Source: Lepiota brunneoincarnata
Lineage: Eukaryota; Basidiomycota; Agaricomycetes; Agaricales; Agaricaceae
NCBI GenBank assembly: GCA_023014365.1
Contig: JAEBUN010000014.1
Location: 1-64,000 of the forward strand
Direction: 5' to 3'
DNA length: 64,000 bases
In this document: piece by piece, positions 24,401 through 37,192 of the stretch
Layout: each line of letters opens with the position of its first letter
Numbering within the stretch: position 1 is the first letter of the stretch
The notes under the pieces: generated by a model
The model's input: the letters and a program-made list of their open reading frames with translations, nothing else
The model's database searches: none
Told to the model about the DNA's origin: nothing
Translations under genes and position numbers: made by a program

Positions 24401-27400
24401 ACATTGGATCGTTCCATCAAGAGGCAGTACGCTACGATGAAGGGGCTGGAAGAGAATATGACGGAACTCATGACGTCGATCCGGCTTCCACTCTTATCTT
24501 GGCAGAAGATCGAAGAGTACTTGGACATTCATTACCCCGAACACGCTAATATGTTCCGAATGCCACCATTCTGGATTTCGCACCTCGCCAACTTGAAGTG
24601 GCAGGAAGACGAGCAACAGGGCGAGTTTCAAGTGGTGAAGCACGGGAAGGGTAAGAAAGCGACGGTTGAGTCTTCCGTCTCACGGACGATCTACGGTTTC
24701 TGGCGTCAAAGTTATGATCTCCAATTCATCGAACAAACACCACCTCAGCAAAAGGGAAAGCAACGTGCGGACACGGATGCAGGAGCCGTGGCTGAGTTAC
24801 CGCAATCCTTACTCACGGACCCGGCAGCATTCTTCGAAGCCATGGGATTCGGGGGACGGATGCCTCCAGTCCCAAATAAAGACAGGCAGCTGCCCGAGCT
24901 TCTCCATTATGCTAGTGTCTGGTCGATGTCGGTACATGAACGCCTCCGGTTAGCGGACGAGTGGGAGCAGAAGATCCGGAAGATGGCGTATGATACCAAC
25001 CGTGACCAGTATAGTCGACTCAAGGAAGAATACAAGGAAGCCTGCAAAGAGTATGATGACATGCGGGACGAGGTACTATCTGATCTGTTTTGTTGTAAGT
25101 GATCATTACTGAATGTTCGCGTTCCGTTAGATTCGGCGTCGTATTCTAAGCAAAACTGATCTCATTGCTTGTACCACAACAGGTTGGTCGCATGGATTGA
25201 ATGTGACGTTAGGGAGAGAACGCTAATCAATCCACTGCAGGCGCGGCGTCTCTGACCTCACTGCTCAGTGTAAGGAGTACTCGCCTTCTGTTGCACCTGG
25301 CTTCATTGCTCACATGGTATATCAAATCACAGAGTATTTCCCCAAGGGTCCTGATGGTCGAAGAAGCTGGCCAAGTTCTTGAAGCTCATATTCTGGCCTC
25401 TCTCGTCTCATCTGGTGCGTCAAGTGCTGATTTCTCTTGCTTTGACTTCACTGATGTTTTATTCTATGGTTCAGTTCACCACCTTATCTGTATTGGTGAC
25501 CCCCGCCAACTTCGTCCCTCATTAGCAACCTATAGTATGTTACATCTTGCCCACATAATCGGCAGCAGGTCTCTGAGGTTTTCCCTAGCGCTCTCGATGG
25601 ACAGCGCAATCGGGAACGAGCTGTATAAACTTGACCGTTCGCTCATGGAACGCCTCTCGGACAGCCGTTTTCCGATGTCTCAGATTAACGTACAGCGGAG
25701 AATGCGTCCGGAGATTTCGCACTTCATCCGGTAATCTCCTTGCATGACTACTATTCTGTACATTGCTGACGGTGTACCTCTAGTACGATTCTCTACCCCA
25801 AACTTGAGGACAGCCAACACGTCCTCGAGTACCCAGCCGTGCAAGGCATGCAGAAAGACGTCTTCTTCTTCAACCATCTTAACAAGGAGAATGGTACCGA
25901 GGACTCTGTCTCAAAATTTAATACCTTCGAGGCGAGACCATACTAAGCTTTTCATGACCAATACTTGTTGCTAAGAATTCTAACAGGTGGAGATGATTCG
26001 CGATCTCGTCTTATACTTCCTACATCAAGGCTCCTACGATGGCCCCGGAGACATCGCTGTTTTATGCGCATATCTCGGTCAACTACAAAAGGTTCGCGCC
26101 GCATTGCGCGACCTCAAGATTGCGGTCACTGTCAATGAAAGGGACGCGGAACAGCTTGCGCGACAGGGTATTGAAGAAGATGTGGAATATGAGGAGGTTC
26201 TGGTCGCAAAGCATGTAAGTTCTCCATTTGAAACCGCCGAAGCTATAGGCACTGAATAATTGGTAGGTTCGACTAGGTACTGTTGATATCTTTCAAGGTC
26301 AGGAAGCGAAAATTGTTATCGTCTCACTTGTGAGGAACACTGGACAAATTGACACTGGGTCTGCATCGATTGGCTTCCTCAAGGTGGGGTTTGAGCTCCA
26401 CTATCCTAACATACTCTAACGGATATGTTTGCAGAGTTCGAATCGTATCAACGTTGCGTTGTCTCGAGCCAAGCACGGCTTGTATGTTTTGGGAAATGCT
26501 ACAAACTTGCGCAAGAATCAAACATGGTGCACGATCCTCGACGAGATGGAGGAAAGGGACCAAGTTGGACCTGCATTTCCGATTATATGTCCGAGACACC
26601 CCGAGCAGGTGAGGCTCGTATCCAAGCCAGGAGAGATTCCTCTTCATGCGCCTGCGGGTGGTTGTAACATTCCATGTGACGCTCGTCTTTCGTGTGGACA
26701 CATTTGTCCCTCAGTCGTACGTATTACAGTATCTCATGGTTGGCCGAGTCTCAACTGATGCCTTGATTAGTGTCACTCCGCACTGGACAATCACCGTAAC
26801 ACCAAGTGTATGGCTCCATGCAATCGGACACCCTGTCCGCGAAAGCATCCTTGTTCTAAGCAGTGCTCCGACGACTGCGGTGATTGCAGTTTCCCGATGT
26901 ATGAAGTATCCTTACCTTGTGGCCATGTCGCCGCGAAGGTGCCCTGGTTAGTATTGAACCTGGTGCTTATCCGTAATTATCTGCGCTGACATATAAGTGT
27001 AGTCACATGCTCGAGAATCTCGCGTCCGTTAAATGCCACGAACGGATTGTAAAGCGGCTGCCGGGATGCGAGCATACGGCGGTAATGCCATGCTATAGAG
27101 ACCCAGGAACTGCTTCATGCTCGGAACCATGCGCTGAGCCCCTCCCGTGCTGCACAAAAACGTGCAAATCGACTTGCTCTAGATGCCGAGTACTCACCAT
27201 CCAGAAGGCCGATTCTGAGTTAACCGGCAGAATCACGCGTCGCCATCATGTTCCCCATCCTTGCGAACGCCTGCTTTATTGCAATCACAGTTGCGGTTCA
27301 GAGTGCCATCCAAAGGATCAACATTGCAACCCGTCGTGTCAAGAGGATTGTCGTCAGCACTGCGTACACCACAGGTGCCGGAAACCGTGTTCTGAACCCT

Positions 27401-29448
27401 GCAGTCCTTGTATGGAGCCTTGCACTTGGTCGTGTGCGCACATGACTTGTCCCGTTCTTTGCGGTTCAGTATGTTGACACCCTATCATTGCAACCTGAAG
27501 CTTAACTCACCCTACACCGCCGTTGTTAGATCTGCTCCCGCTTACCGTGTGACGAACCATGTGAGAAAACTCTGAAATGCGGGCATCCGTGTCCATCTGG
27601 TAAGTCGTATATCATTTGCGAGGTCATTCTTGGATTGAATCAATTACCCTCCGGTGTCCAGTGTGTGGAGAAATTTGTACGGCGCAGAAATGTATCACTT
27701 GTCTGCCAGAGGAGCAGAAGGCAGACATCGTGGACTTCATCATGCAGCGTCGTCTCGTTGACATCGATTTAACCTCCACTGATGTCAGTGACCGGCTGAT
27801 AACGCTGGCTTGTGGACACGTCTTTACTGTGGAGACACTTGATGGTCATTGCGACATGAGCGCGTTCTACAACATCGATGAGATGGGTCGATTCCTCTCC
27901 ACAAAGTCTCCACCGGTTAATTATCAGACACCGCCCACATGCCCAACCTGTCGAGGTTCAATCACCGCTCTGCGCTACGGTAGAGTCACCAAACGTGCAA
28001 CGCTTGATATCCTTGAACAAAACGTTGCTGGGACTATGTCACGCGCTCTTGAGGATTGCACTCCTGCAATCACGGAATTCAGCTCCACTATATCCGCTTC
28101 TCAGGAACAAATCAAGAAGCTGGAGTTCCAATCTGACAGCGACGGGACCGCGGAACGCGCGTCTGACCAGACACCATCCGCCGACGCTCATGGACCTCTT
28201 CCAGCGAACATGGTGGATTTAGAAGGGATGCAGAGAATTCACGGCATTGGTTTGGTGGAGGCTCGCGCATGGTACAAGATTGTGAAGCCAATCGTTGTCG
28301 TCTACCGGCGTATTTTGAAGATTGCTACCACTCGTGGAGCACACGTCAAAGCCTATGAAGCCGCCCTTACCACGCTTTATCGGCTCGAGTTACAGGCAAT
28401 AGCCAACGATCCTGAGCGAGTAACTGATACCCCGGAACCCACTGCTCTCGCTATCGTGGACCAGAAGATTGGACAGCCACCTCCAAAGGCCGATGTACGT
28501 TTCCAGATCGAAGCATACTTTCTCTCGCTTGAGATCCGTGTCCTCATCGCTCAACTCGCTCAGTCACGGGTAGAAGCTCTTCCGCTCACCGAGGCTGCCA
28601 AAGATTCCGACGCCGTGCGCCACCGTGGACTGTGGGAATCTTTCGTCACCTTCTTGTACAAATCGTGCATCACCGACACAGATAAGGCAGTGGCTCTCGC
28701 AACCGAGTCCTCAGCATATCGCCAAGTTGCGCGTGCTTATGTTCACAAACTTCGCTTCAAATTTGAGCTCTTCAGGTGGGGGATTATGACACGGCATTCA
28801 GAGATGCGCCATACGGGCAGTCTCGACGTGGCCATTCGAGACGAGTTAGCGAAGAGGGTCAGGAATTACAAATATATCATGCTCCAAGGTTCCGACCTCC
28901 TTCAGAGGACGTATATCCAGAGTTTGCCTTCGGTCTCCACACTCGAAGACTTGAGAGAGGAGCGCCAATGGCTGGATGAGAACTGTAGAAAGAAGGTTAA
29001 TGCGTGGTGCGGTGATTGCGACAAGCTCGAGGATTCCATTATGAAGGGAGGACTATATATGCCGGTGTCAACCCAGGAGCTTGAGGACATTGTCCGGTCC
29101 TTCGGTTTCAGTACGTCGCACTCCCTCTTCTGTCGGCCTCTTCTGCTTTGACTAATGTATCCTTTGTCCAGGCCACAGCGGACACTTCTACAACTGTCAA
29201 AATGGGCATACGTTCGTGATCACCGAGGTGTGTAACAACCTAACTGCTGGCACATGCTCAAATTGACGGCACGCTGGATGTAGTGTGGTGGAGCCATGGA
29301 AACAGCCCGATGCCCCGAGTGCAAGGCCCCTATTGGAGGTTCGAGCCACCAGATCGACTCGTCTAACACACGTAACAGGGAGCTTGAAGCGATCGCGAGA
29401 AGGCAGGGTACTGCGGAGAGCCCCTGGGCTTGGAATAGAGACGCGTAA
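21416..29448 (+). CDS. ZNFX1-like RNA helicase with CCCH, NFX1-type and RZ zinc fingers
   Basis: A very large SF1 helicase, 2251 aa from 24 exons; exon lengths sum to a whole number of codons and every junction keeps frame. Order: two CCCH fingers (Cys8-Cys17-Cys23-His27; Cys72-Cys81-Cys87-His91, both C-x8-C-x5-C-x3-H), a Ser/Pro-rich linker, a long helical region, P-loop GPPGTGK (776-782), VEEAGQ (about 1114-1119), GDPRQLRP (1140-1147), the INVALSRAKHG motif VI (about 1369-1379), then a Cys/His-rich NFX1-type array (about 1430-1700), a Cys-rich CGH...CPTC segment and a long helical tail. A final RZ-type finger has Cys2187, His2191, Cys2207 and Cys2210, with the C-x3-H-x15-C-x2-C spacing of the RNF213/ZNFX1 class. 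Relatives act in small-RNA inheritance, heterochromatin RNAi or antiviral RNA sensing; a similar RNA-surveillance role is inferred. Three introns were assigned by homology across unusual donors. Confidence 0.92.
24058..24076 (+). other. 19-nt micro-exon coding the P-loop
   Basis: Exon 7 of the ZNFX1-like gene. The intron before is GT-AG (24006-24057) and the one after is GC-AG (24077-24134, donor GCATGT). Only this combination gives IQGPPGTGKSYTAKE, the expected Walker A context. Confidence 0.85.
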
Positions 29449-32116
29449 GGCTGGTTGCTAGTGCGGGCACGAGGCAGGATAACAATCGTACTGTACAATC
29501 ATCTTCTGTCGTACTCATGTACGGGACATCTTAGCTATGAGATAATTTGTGCGTTCCTTCCATATAAGTGTACTTGTAGTATCTGTTGGTGTAAGAACAT
29601 GCGGGTCGATATAATGTAATGACTTGATCATCTACTTAGGGCGCCACCTCACCTTTCATGGAACATGTTCCGTTTTCGCCAAGCTGAGGGATAAAAATGT
29701 GTCATTTTCTGGTCAAATTACGAGGATGATAGCAATACATTCTTCGGAGTTCATGACCTAAAGCAGCCAAACACCTTTGTAGGGTAGACGAGGATGAAGG
29801 TGAGGAATGGCGGCGCTCCGCATAGATTTCGCGTAAATCTTTCTCTACTTTGTTCACGTCTAGAGCCAAGCATAGATTCAGGTCATTGCGCTAAAGAGGG
29901 AGGTGAGATGGAAGGAAGAACTCACCAGGTTTCTTACATGATCCTTACCACCTCTCCACTCAGACCCTTGAGCGAACTCTCCGAGAGCTCCTGCAGTGCC
30001 GGTGCCACCCTACCCTTAGTCTCTCTAACCATCTGCATCAAGCTCCGCTTCGTGCTCCTCTATCCTGGGGTCGGACGGATATCCCGGGGGCGTCATGCGT
30101 TCATTTACTTCAATGGTCTTGAAGTAGAGCGAGGGAGGGCAACGAACGTCTCGATGGAGAATCCTTGAATACGACTGGTTTCCTATGGAGAGGAAGCCTC
30201 TGGATCCTTTCGTGGTCGGAGGCATTTGTAGATGGGCGGGTTAAACGCGTAAACACATGTTTTATCCCACGTGAGAGCTTGGAAAATGCGCAGAATATGA
30301 TTAAGGAAGGGAAACAGTGGCAAGGCACCCAATCTGTAGAAGGAGGCGATCGCAACAAACGAGGTTCAAGCATTTTACTCTTCCAAGGCAGCTTTGAAGA
30401 ATGTCCTCTAATGGAGCAGAAGTTGAGGAGAGTCTGTCAAGTTTAATTGGGAGAAAGACAGGGAGAGCACCGGCATTGACAAAGTAGAGACGAAAAAGGA
30501 CAGCGTCGTCGTGGCTGGCATGTTTACGAATAGGAACAGGGCTGGTGTCAGTCCAGAGCGCGCAGGAGTGGTCCAAGCAACGCGGTGCCAGTGCACACAG
30601 AAAGCAGCGAGAACCAGTGGTGAGCTGGCGTATGGAAGATGAGAGAAAGAGTCTCCTGCGGTTATGACATGGTGTAGTTCGTTCAGTCTGCACAGAGGAG
30701 CAGCATGTTGGGCTTTGAGTCGATTTACTGTTGTCCGTCATTTTATTCCCACGCTGTCCTGATTACCACATGCACTGTCACCTCCCCCAGGCCTCTTGAG
30801 AAACGAAGGTCCGTTGGCCCGATGGTGAAAAACTTCCCGCTTTCGAGGGAGCATATATCATTTCACATCAGCGAATGGATGTAATCACTATTCCATACGT
30901 TGAAGGGTGGCACAGCGGCAGACATAGGGCCAACGGTAATCACGAAACCACGGATCTATTCTCAGCTTTCATTGTGACTGCTGTAGCGGGCCAGGTCAAA
31001 TGATCAGTCGATCAATGACGCTTTCAATGAGGTGGGGATACCCAACAAATTCCTGGGGTTCTTGCTCCTTAAGGAGGCTGTCGAGGATGAGACGCGTCTC
31101 CCGAGTCTGTGCATTGGGGCGGTGAGCCCGAGGCAGAAATTCCGCACAAAATATTTGTGCCATTCCTCCGGGAACAGGACACGAGACTGATCAAATAGAA
31201 GGCGCTGCTGTAAGTCGAGCTTCTCTTCTCGACTTCTCAAATGCTCAGTTCAACCATTTAACAGACCGTCCCGGTACACTGCCTCCTGCACAGCAATGTG
31301 TTGTCAAGTATGATACTCAACCTACCGTCAACAACGGTGGTTGCTTCTCACAGATCCACCGTCAAAAAATAGCGCACGAACACCGAGAGTCGAGGTGGAG
31401 AACCCAGAGGGGATATAGAACAGCGAACTTCGTAAGCTGGCTTAGCAGGCCGCGGCATCTGTGCGCCAGAAGATGAAGTGCTTACAACTCATCATTGGCG
31501 TGTGTCAATTTCCTTATGGAGCATTCGAAACATTGCATCAATCTTGTCTCGGGGGTCGACGACCAGCCTTGTGTTTCGAGTACGTCGGAACTTCGAAGAC
31601 AGCGGTGTGACAAACGGAATCACGATTCCTGGGTCGAGCTCTGCCAGGAGCCCGGAGCGCGTTCAGAGAGTAGTTTTGCTTAATATATAGAATCCTGAGT
31701 TTGCAATGACACTTCCTTAAGGTTTTGCGAGATTGTTGCGTGACGCCCCTACCGCGAACCGAAGTCACCGGTTCCAAGCACGAAGTCAAAAAAGTGATGA
31801 CCACTAAGCCTGATGGCACCACCACCGAGCATCGGGAATAGGGTACTCCGAGGCTAGCTACCACCCCATTCGTGTAGCCTAGGCATCATAACAGCCTTCG
31901 GATGAATACAACGATCAGGGGCGGTATCATCGGCGGGTGGCCGGGCGGGCACTCTGGGGGCACTTTTGAATGAATCGTGATTTCAAACCACTGGTTGGAA
32001 AGTGTACTACACGGAGAGCTACTAGGAATGTCTTACAACCAATTAGATATTATGGTCCCATACGCCAGTTATGTAGACTCTATTGAGCGAATCATCGCCG
32101 AACTCAAATACCCGCT
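29449..32116. other. No gene firmly recognised
   Basis: There is one open minus-strand frame (30741-30301) and a minus-strand segment at 30140-29900 with a sensible acidic, helical reading (…ERMTPPGYPSDPRIEEHEAEL… and, in a shifted frame, …RVAPALQELSESSLKGL…). They could be pieces of one degraded or multi-exon gene, but I found no splice set or known domain. 31000-32100 holds only short frames. Confidence 0.35.
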
Positions 32117-34041
32117 CTACACTGCCTGGGAACCCAAGGTGTCCGAGCTACGGGTTGCTTCTATTGGCCCAATACCACCACCACTTTCTTTCGGGTCCTC
32201 GGGGTCAGGAGTAAGGCTTATAGCTATCGCGCCCTGCCCACCGCTGTTCGGAGGGCGCGGCTTAAAGAACACGAGAACCACAGCGGCTTGGAATAGTCCC
32301 AGAGCAACAATGAACCACATTGATGCCGAAGGGGCCTTGAATGATGGGTATGGGTTTGCGCCCCGTAGTTGGGCAAGGATTGTGGTGACAATAGCAATGG
32401 AGATTGCACCCCCTACTTGCAAAGCGGCGTTGAAGATGGCTGCAGCGATGCCGACTTCACTCGGAGGGACGGACGTGACAATTCCTATGCTGTAATAATA
32501 ATTCATTTCAGGACGGCAAAGGTAACGCAGAGAAGAAAACACCTACTTGGATATCATATACCCCGCAGAGGAGCCAACGGTGATGAAAATGAGGGCTGGG
32601 AACACGTAGCTCCAATATCGGTCCCTGGAAGAAGCGAAAGCCAGGAGAATCGAGAAGGCACCGCATAGAACACCTGCGCATGTCAATGCAGGACGAGCAG
32701 GGAGTCGGACGACGACTGGTGCTAAAACGGTGCAGACAATGGCCGAAGTCACTCCTATGGGTAATCTGGTAATTGGGGTTAGTACAACATCCTACAGAGA
32801 ATACGAGTGATGCATACACATGTAGCCCTATCGTCAGTGGCCCCCATCCATACGAAGCGGGCCAGTACTCGCTGAACACAAAAACTGGAGCTGTGACATA
32901 TATCTGCGTGGTGAAGGACGCGAATACGAGGACAAGGAAGTTCGGGAGGGACCATAGTCTTGGGGGGATCAGGGCGTGCTCATCAGGAAGACAGGTTTGC
33001 CAGTAAAAGAAGGCAACCATCATGAACACAGAGATAATAAGCGGGGCCAGCACCCGTGCAGTGGCCCAGCCAACCACAGGTCCTTGAGAGAGGGAAAAGA
33101 CGAGTAAAATCAAGGAGCCTGGAGATGCCCATAGAATCAGTCGCCCCGTCGCGACAAGTTGAAAAAACTGTTCCACACACCGGTTATGAGAATAATTCCT
33201 GCGATATCCATTTTCTTTGACGTCGGTTGTTGCTGAGTTTCTTTACCAGGGGTGACTAACACGGCCAACGCAGATAGAGGAATCGTCACGAGGGCCGTGA
33301 TCCACATAATCCAGCGCCATGTCGCAAACTCTACTATCAGACCTCCGAACACGTATCCCGAGCAAAGGCCCATGGTTCCGAACGCAGCAAGGCTGAGATC
33401 ATTTAGCATTTATGCCAAAAATATATATAAATGGCACTCACAATGTAAGAGCAAGCCCCTGGGCCATGGGAGTGGTATATAGCATTGTAAGCATCGTTGT
33501 CGCTGATGGGATTGTCATTGCAGCGCCGATGCCCTGGAGGGCACGGACAACAGCGAGGGGAATAATACTCTGTGCAAAACCTCCTCCGATTCCTACGATT
33601 CCAATAAGGGAGAAACCAAAAACGAAGACTGGTTTAGGGTGGTAAATGTCGGAAATACGGCCGGCCTTTTATAACATGAAAAGATGGAAGAGATGTTAGC
33701 TAGGAGCGCTTACAAGTAGCATAAAGGAACCAAATGTTAGGTTGTAGGCTGTTATAATCCATGTACCAATGGACGTTGGTAGACCAAATTCAGTTTGGAT
33801 CTAATACCGAGACTGTTAGTCGTTGCAAGTGCCAAATGACCAGTAAAAACCGTACACCCTCCACAGCGATAATCATCGCAGTGCTTAAGAAACCATCGAT
33901 GAAGAGGGAGAGGCAGAATATGATCAGGAGGAGGGTTCTCCGGCGGGTCGAGAACTGGGGCTTCGATGTTGCATTGCTCAGAGCTTGGATTTCGTTTGAG
34001 GGGATAACGTCGCTCTCAGCGCGCTTTTCTTCGTCAGCCAT
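32117..34041 (-). CDS. MFS transporter, drug:H+ antiporter type (DHA2-like)
   Basis: A plasma-membrane or vacuolar proton antiporter expected to export drugs or secondary metabolites. Seven exons read right to left: 34041-33856, 33800-33714, 33665-33442, 33392-33181, 33118-32818, 32765-32547, 32489-32117, giving 533 aa. The cytosolic N-terminus is polar and acidic. The first membrane helix is LLLIIFCLSLFIDGF, with motif-A-like GRISDIYHPK after helix 2 and the family sequence R-A-L-Q-G-I-G-A-A before helix 4. Twelve to fourteen hydrophobic segments are visible, and the length and motifs favour the 14-helix DHA2 group. The C-terminal tail is hydrophilic (…DPEDPKESGGG…). All six introns are GT-AG, 48-62 nt. 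It lies 18 kb from the terpene synthase, so any link to that product is only a guess. Confidence 0.9.
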
Positions 34042-35615
34042 TTGACGAGCTCGCTATGCGTGAGTGGTAGAAGAAGAGCTGTTCGATTCTGAGGGGTCCT
34101 CCTCATACTAAATAGTGATCGAAACCGAGCCTTTTAGCGTTCCGCTGCCATCGCGTCGGTAGTATGCGGTCGTGGATTGATCAAGTTTCGACAAAAAAAG
34201 CACTCCCGACAATGGTGTATCATTAACTAGGACCCCCGAAAGCCCTCTAACGCTAGTTCCCAAGTCCCGGTCTTCCCATTATAGGCCCAACCGCAGCTCG
34301 GTCACAGTCTCCTATTTACCCTTCCTCGGTTCCCATCACGCTTCCCATAAGAGGCACTGCAACCATACCTGCCGGGGAGACAATCCTAAGGATAGCGTAG
34401 ATCATTTCCGGACCCCATGACATCGGGCCTGAGCGTTTTAGCCGTTAGTGAGTATTGGGCGCCGGCGACGACGAAGCGAATGGGGCGCATCAAGCTCCTC
34501 CGGGTTTAGTAATAAAGCGTGAGAATTCGAAACTTTCTGAGTGGACACTCTTTTTTCCGGGTACGCGTTGCAGCCCGTAGGGGGCAAGAAAAGTTTCGCT
34601 GATGAAGGCGATTCTGATGCAGGTATATAGCTAACTACTCTGGCTGCCGGCCTCGTGCGCGGCTCCGTCGTCAAAGTTGCCATATGGTCAACTCGGACAA
34701 CGCGGCAGCATGTTGCTGCAGCTGAGCCTCCAGTAACCATGGTTCATTAGCGTTTCGATCCCAGCATCGAAGGGGTCGCAGTGTCATCATCAGCCACTAT
34801 GAAGCCATCTCTGACAAATGGTGGATATCCTTTCCGCTTCCACGTAAATCACGGTTACGTACTCACCGGCCCCTTCGGATTGGTTACAGTGAAGCTATGA
34901 ATCCAAAATGCGGGTATGTTTCATGCTAATAAGCGCGAAGAGAACGGACTGCACCTCCCCTCGTCCTCACGCTCGCGTAGCCCATTGATGATTAACGATG
35001 CCTACCTACTCCACAGTGGACGGCTTCCGATCCGTTTGAATTTTGTACCGAGAGCGCAGATCCTGGGGTCGAGTACGTAAAATAGCGTGGAATAGGGCCC
35101 AAACTGCCCGGGTAACGAACGCTTCATTGGTTTTGGGAACGGGGGCTACTAGCCAGTAAATGAGGGCAGGGATGATTGGGAAAGCCATGTTACAATTTTT
35201 AGCTTTGAAAAGAAGGAAGCGCTAGCCTGGGCAGTTCAGTGCTTAACAATGCACCAAACACTGCGGGGCCGGATTCCGGTTCCATCAAGGCTTTGTGATG
35301 CAGTCTGAGTTCTTTGCTTTCAGCGCCTATATTCCCTTCCCATCATTCGAATGATCGGAAACAACGCGCCCAGTCGCACTGCGGTACACACTAGTACATA
35401 TATATTGCCTTGCCCTATGACAACAATCATCTCAAAAGTATTCTCTCAGATGCTCAGATTTCTCTACCCACAACCTCCACCCAGCCGGTAATTCCTAGAC
35501 GGGTCAACGCTACAACACGCGTATACGCATAACAGCCGCTGCGCCGATGAGCGCCTTCTTCAAGCTCCTGTTCCTGCCCCTAATTCAGTCCCAGTTCCAC
35601 AGACTCTTCTCAATG
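34042..35615. other. No gene recognised
   Basis: The first few hundred bases are the likely promoter of the minus-strand transporter. The remainder has only short frames. A tRNA-like string at about 35225-35293 was examined and rejected. Confidence 0.45.
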
Positions 35616-35619
35616 CACA

Positions 35620-36300
35620 TATCCTGTATGCTTTGCATGATTCTTCCGCTCGTTATCCTCCCTCTGTCTTATCACCCCGATCACGCAGGAGGTACAACCA
35701 CAAGATCACCAACCGGGGCACTCAAGCTCGAAGGTTGCCCAAGCTGGGGGCTCTGGATGGAAGGTCCTGCTGGTATCAGCAAGTCGACGGTCGCACAAGT
35801 GTATGCGGAAGACATGAAGAACAGCCTTGGCGTTACATTCTCCATCTCCTGACCAAAAACTCGAGGAGCAACCCTGACGAGTCCTTTCGAGAAATCGTCG
35901 ACGCCACGATCCACATCCGTCCGACTCTGGTCACCAAGTCGACTAGGCGACATTTTCAAGACCCCATCGTCACTCCGCTTGTAAAGTTCGAGCTGAAGGT
36001 TCGAGGATGGGGACATTGGAGAATTGGTTGATAGGCTTTACAAATGCAATGGTGCGGAAGCTGAGTATATGGTTGTTGACATTGTTGCCACGTCGGTGCG
36101 CGTTCAATCCACGCACTTCCTCTAAATCTTCTTCAGTTCGCCTCGAGCCCCCCATCCGTACATCTTTCAGGTCCAGATATGTTCTTCCACAACCCCTTCA
36201 TCCGGATCTTCCTGTATCACGCGCTATTGAAAGCGAAATTATGGTTCACCCGATGGATGAGCTAGCGGCGGCCCGCAAACAGAGCGATCTGCCAGTCTCG
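35620..36300 (+). pseudogene. Decayed NACHT NTPase gene
   Basis: In three shifting frames the sequence matches the relic at 2242-2958: ALHDSSARYPP and HKITN (frame 1), then WMEGPAGISKSTVAQ (frame 2), then DESFREIVDATIH...LVTKSTRRHFQDPIVTPL (frame 1). It also goes further, with a degraded Walker B region (LVDRLYKCNGAEAE in place of a DGLDEC-like stretch). The P-loop glycine before Lys is now Ser (GISKS for GxGKS). Frameshifts and lost motifs make it non-functional. Confidence 0.75.
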
Positions 36301-36989
36301 TGAATATCCGGCGGAGATACTTGGACCGTAATAAATCTCTCGACAGGACCACCCATTTACGCAGCTACTGTGTTGTTCGGTTCATTGGGTCCCGAAGACC
36401 AACGGCAAGCTGTCCTTGCCCTTGCGACACCCTCGTCCAGCAATGGCTCGTGTCACCCCTTACCTAGGTTGAATGCATTCTATACGCTTATCATGCGAGT
36501 TACTACCAGAGACCCTATACAAAAAATCCTCTTGGCTACGATATTTAACACAGACGAACGCTGTTGTCACTACCACCAGGTAAGGGTTGTCGGAGTCGCA
36601 ATCTCGAAATGCCCGTCTGTACTCTGCATTCTGTCCTGCGACTAGAAGACAGACCTCTACAGATCAGATCCCATCATGCGTGCCTTACGGAGCTATTGCA
36701 AGACTCGAAACGTCCGGGTTTGCGTCAGATCGTGTGGCGCGGCGGCAATGCGGACAGGGGAGCTAGGTAAGGCGCATGCTTTACATGATCCTTGTGAGTA
36801 ATCTTTGTTGATGCCTCCGGCAAATGCGCCTTTTTGAATTTCGCCGCCCAGTCAGCAGATAAATTCACAACGTGGTGCCCTCCATACAAAATTACCATGT
36901 ATTATCGTGTAAATGAAGCATTTTTTTGCGCCACCGACACTCAGACACTTAATCGCCTAGCTTGATTCAACTTTGAAAACCTCCTATCT

Positions 36990-37192
36990 GAGCGATAGGT
37001 CTATTTCTTACTCTCGATGAACTCAATATTGGGGCGTTCTTGCAGAACGTATGCCATCCTTCCAACCTGAGCTCATCCGTGCTCAGGCTTCTTCCTCAGA
37101 TTCCCGAACACCTTCGCCGCAAAGTCCTTCGTCCTACCCCAGTGTTTTCCCTAGCCCCGACCTTCTCTCTCGCAAAGCCGGATGATGAAGAA
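36990..37192 (+). pseudogene. Partial relative of the unrecognised ORF at 11718
   Basis: A continuous frame from the ELNI…LQN segment through QIPEHLRRKVLRPTPVF to a TAG near 37192 parallels 11790-11960 in DNA and partly in protein, including the CGTGCTCAG junction. No start or flanking exons were found. It shows that the orphan ORF belongs to a repeated family in this genome. Confidence 0.35.

Noticed and set aside
29896..30741. Minus-strand candidate gene
   Set aside because: Two segments read like protein, but they are in different frames with no usable splice sites between them. Kept only as a note in the intergenic feature.
35225..35293. tRNA-like sequence (GCCT…AGGC ends, D-arm-like GGCAGTTCAGTGCTTA, GGTTCCATC)
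   Set aside because: Acceptor and T stems have several mismatches. At best a tRNA pseudogene; not listed as an RNA gene.
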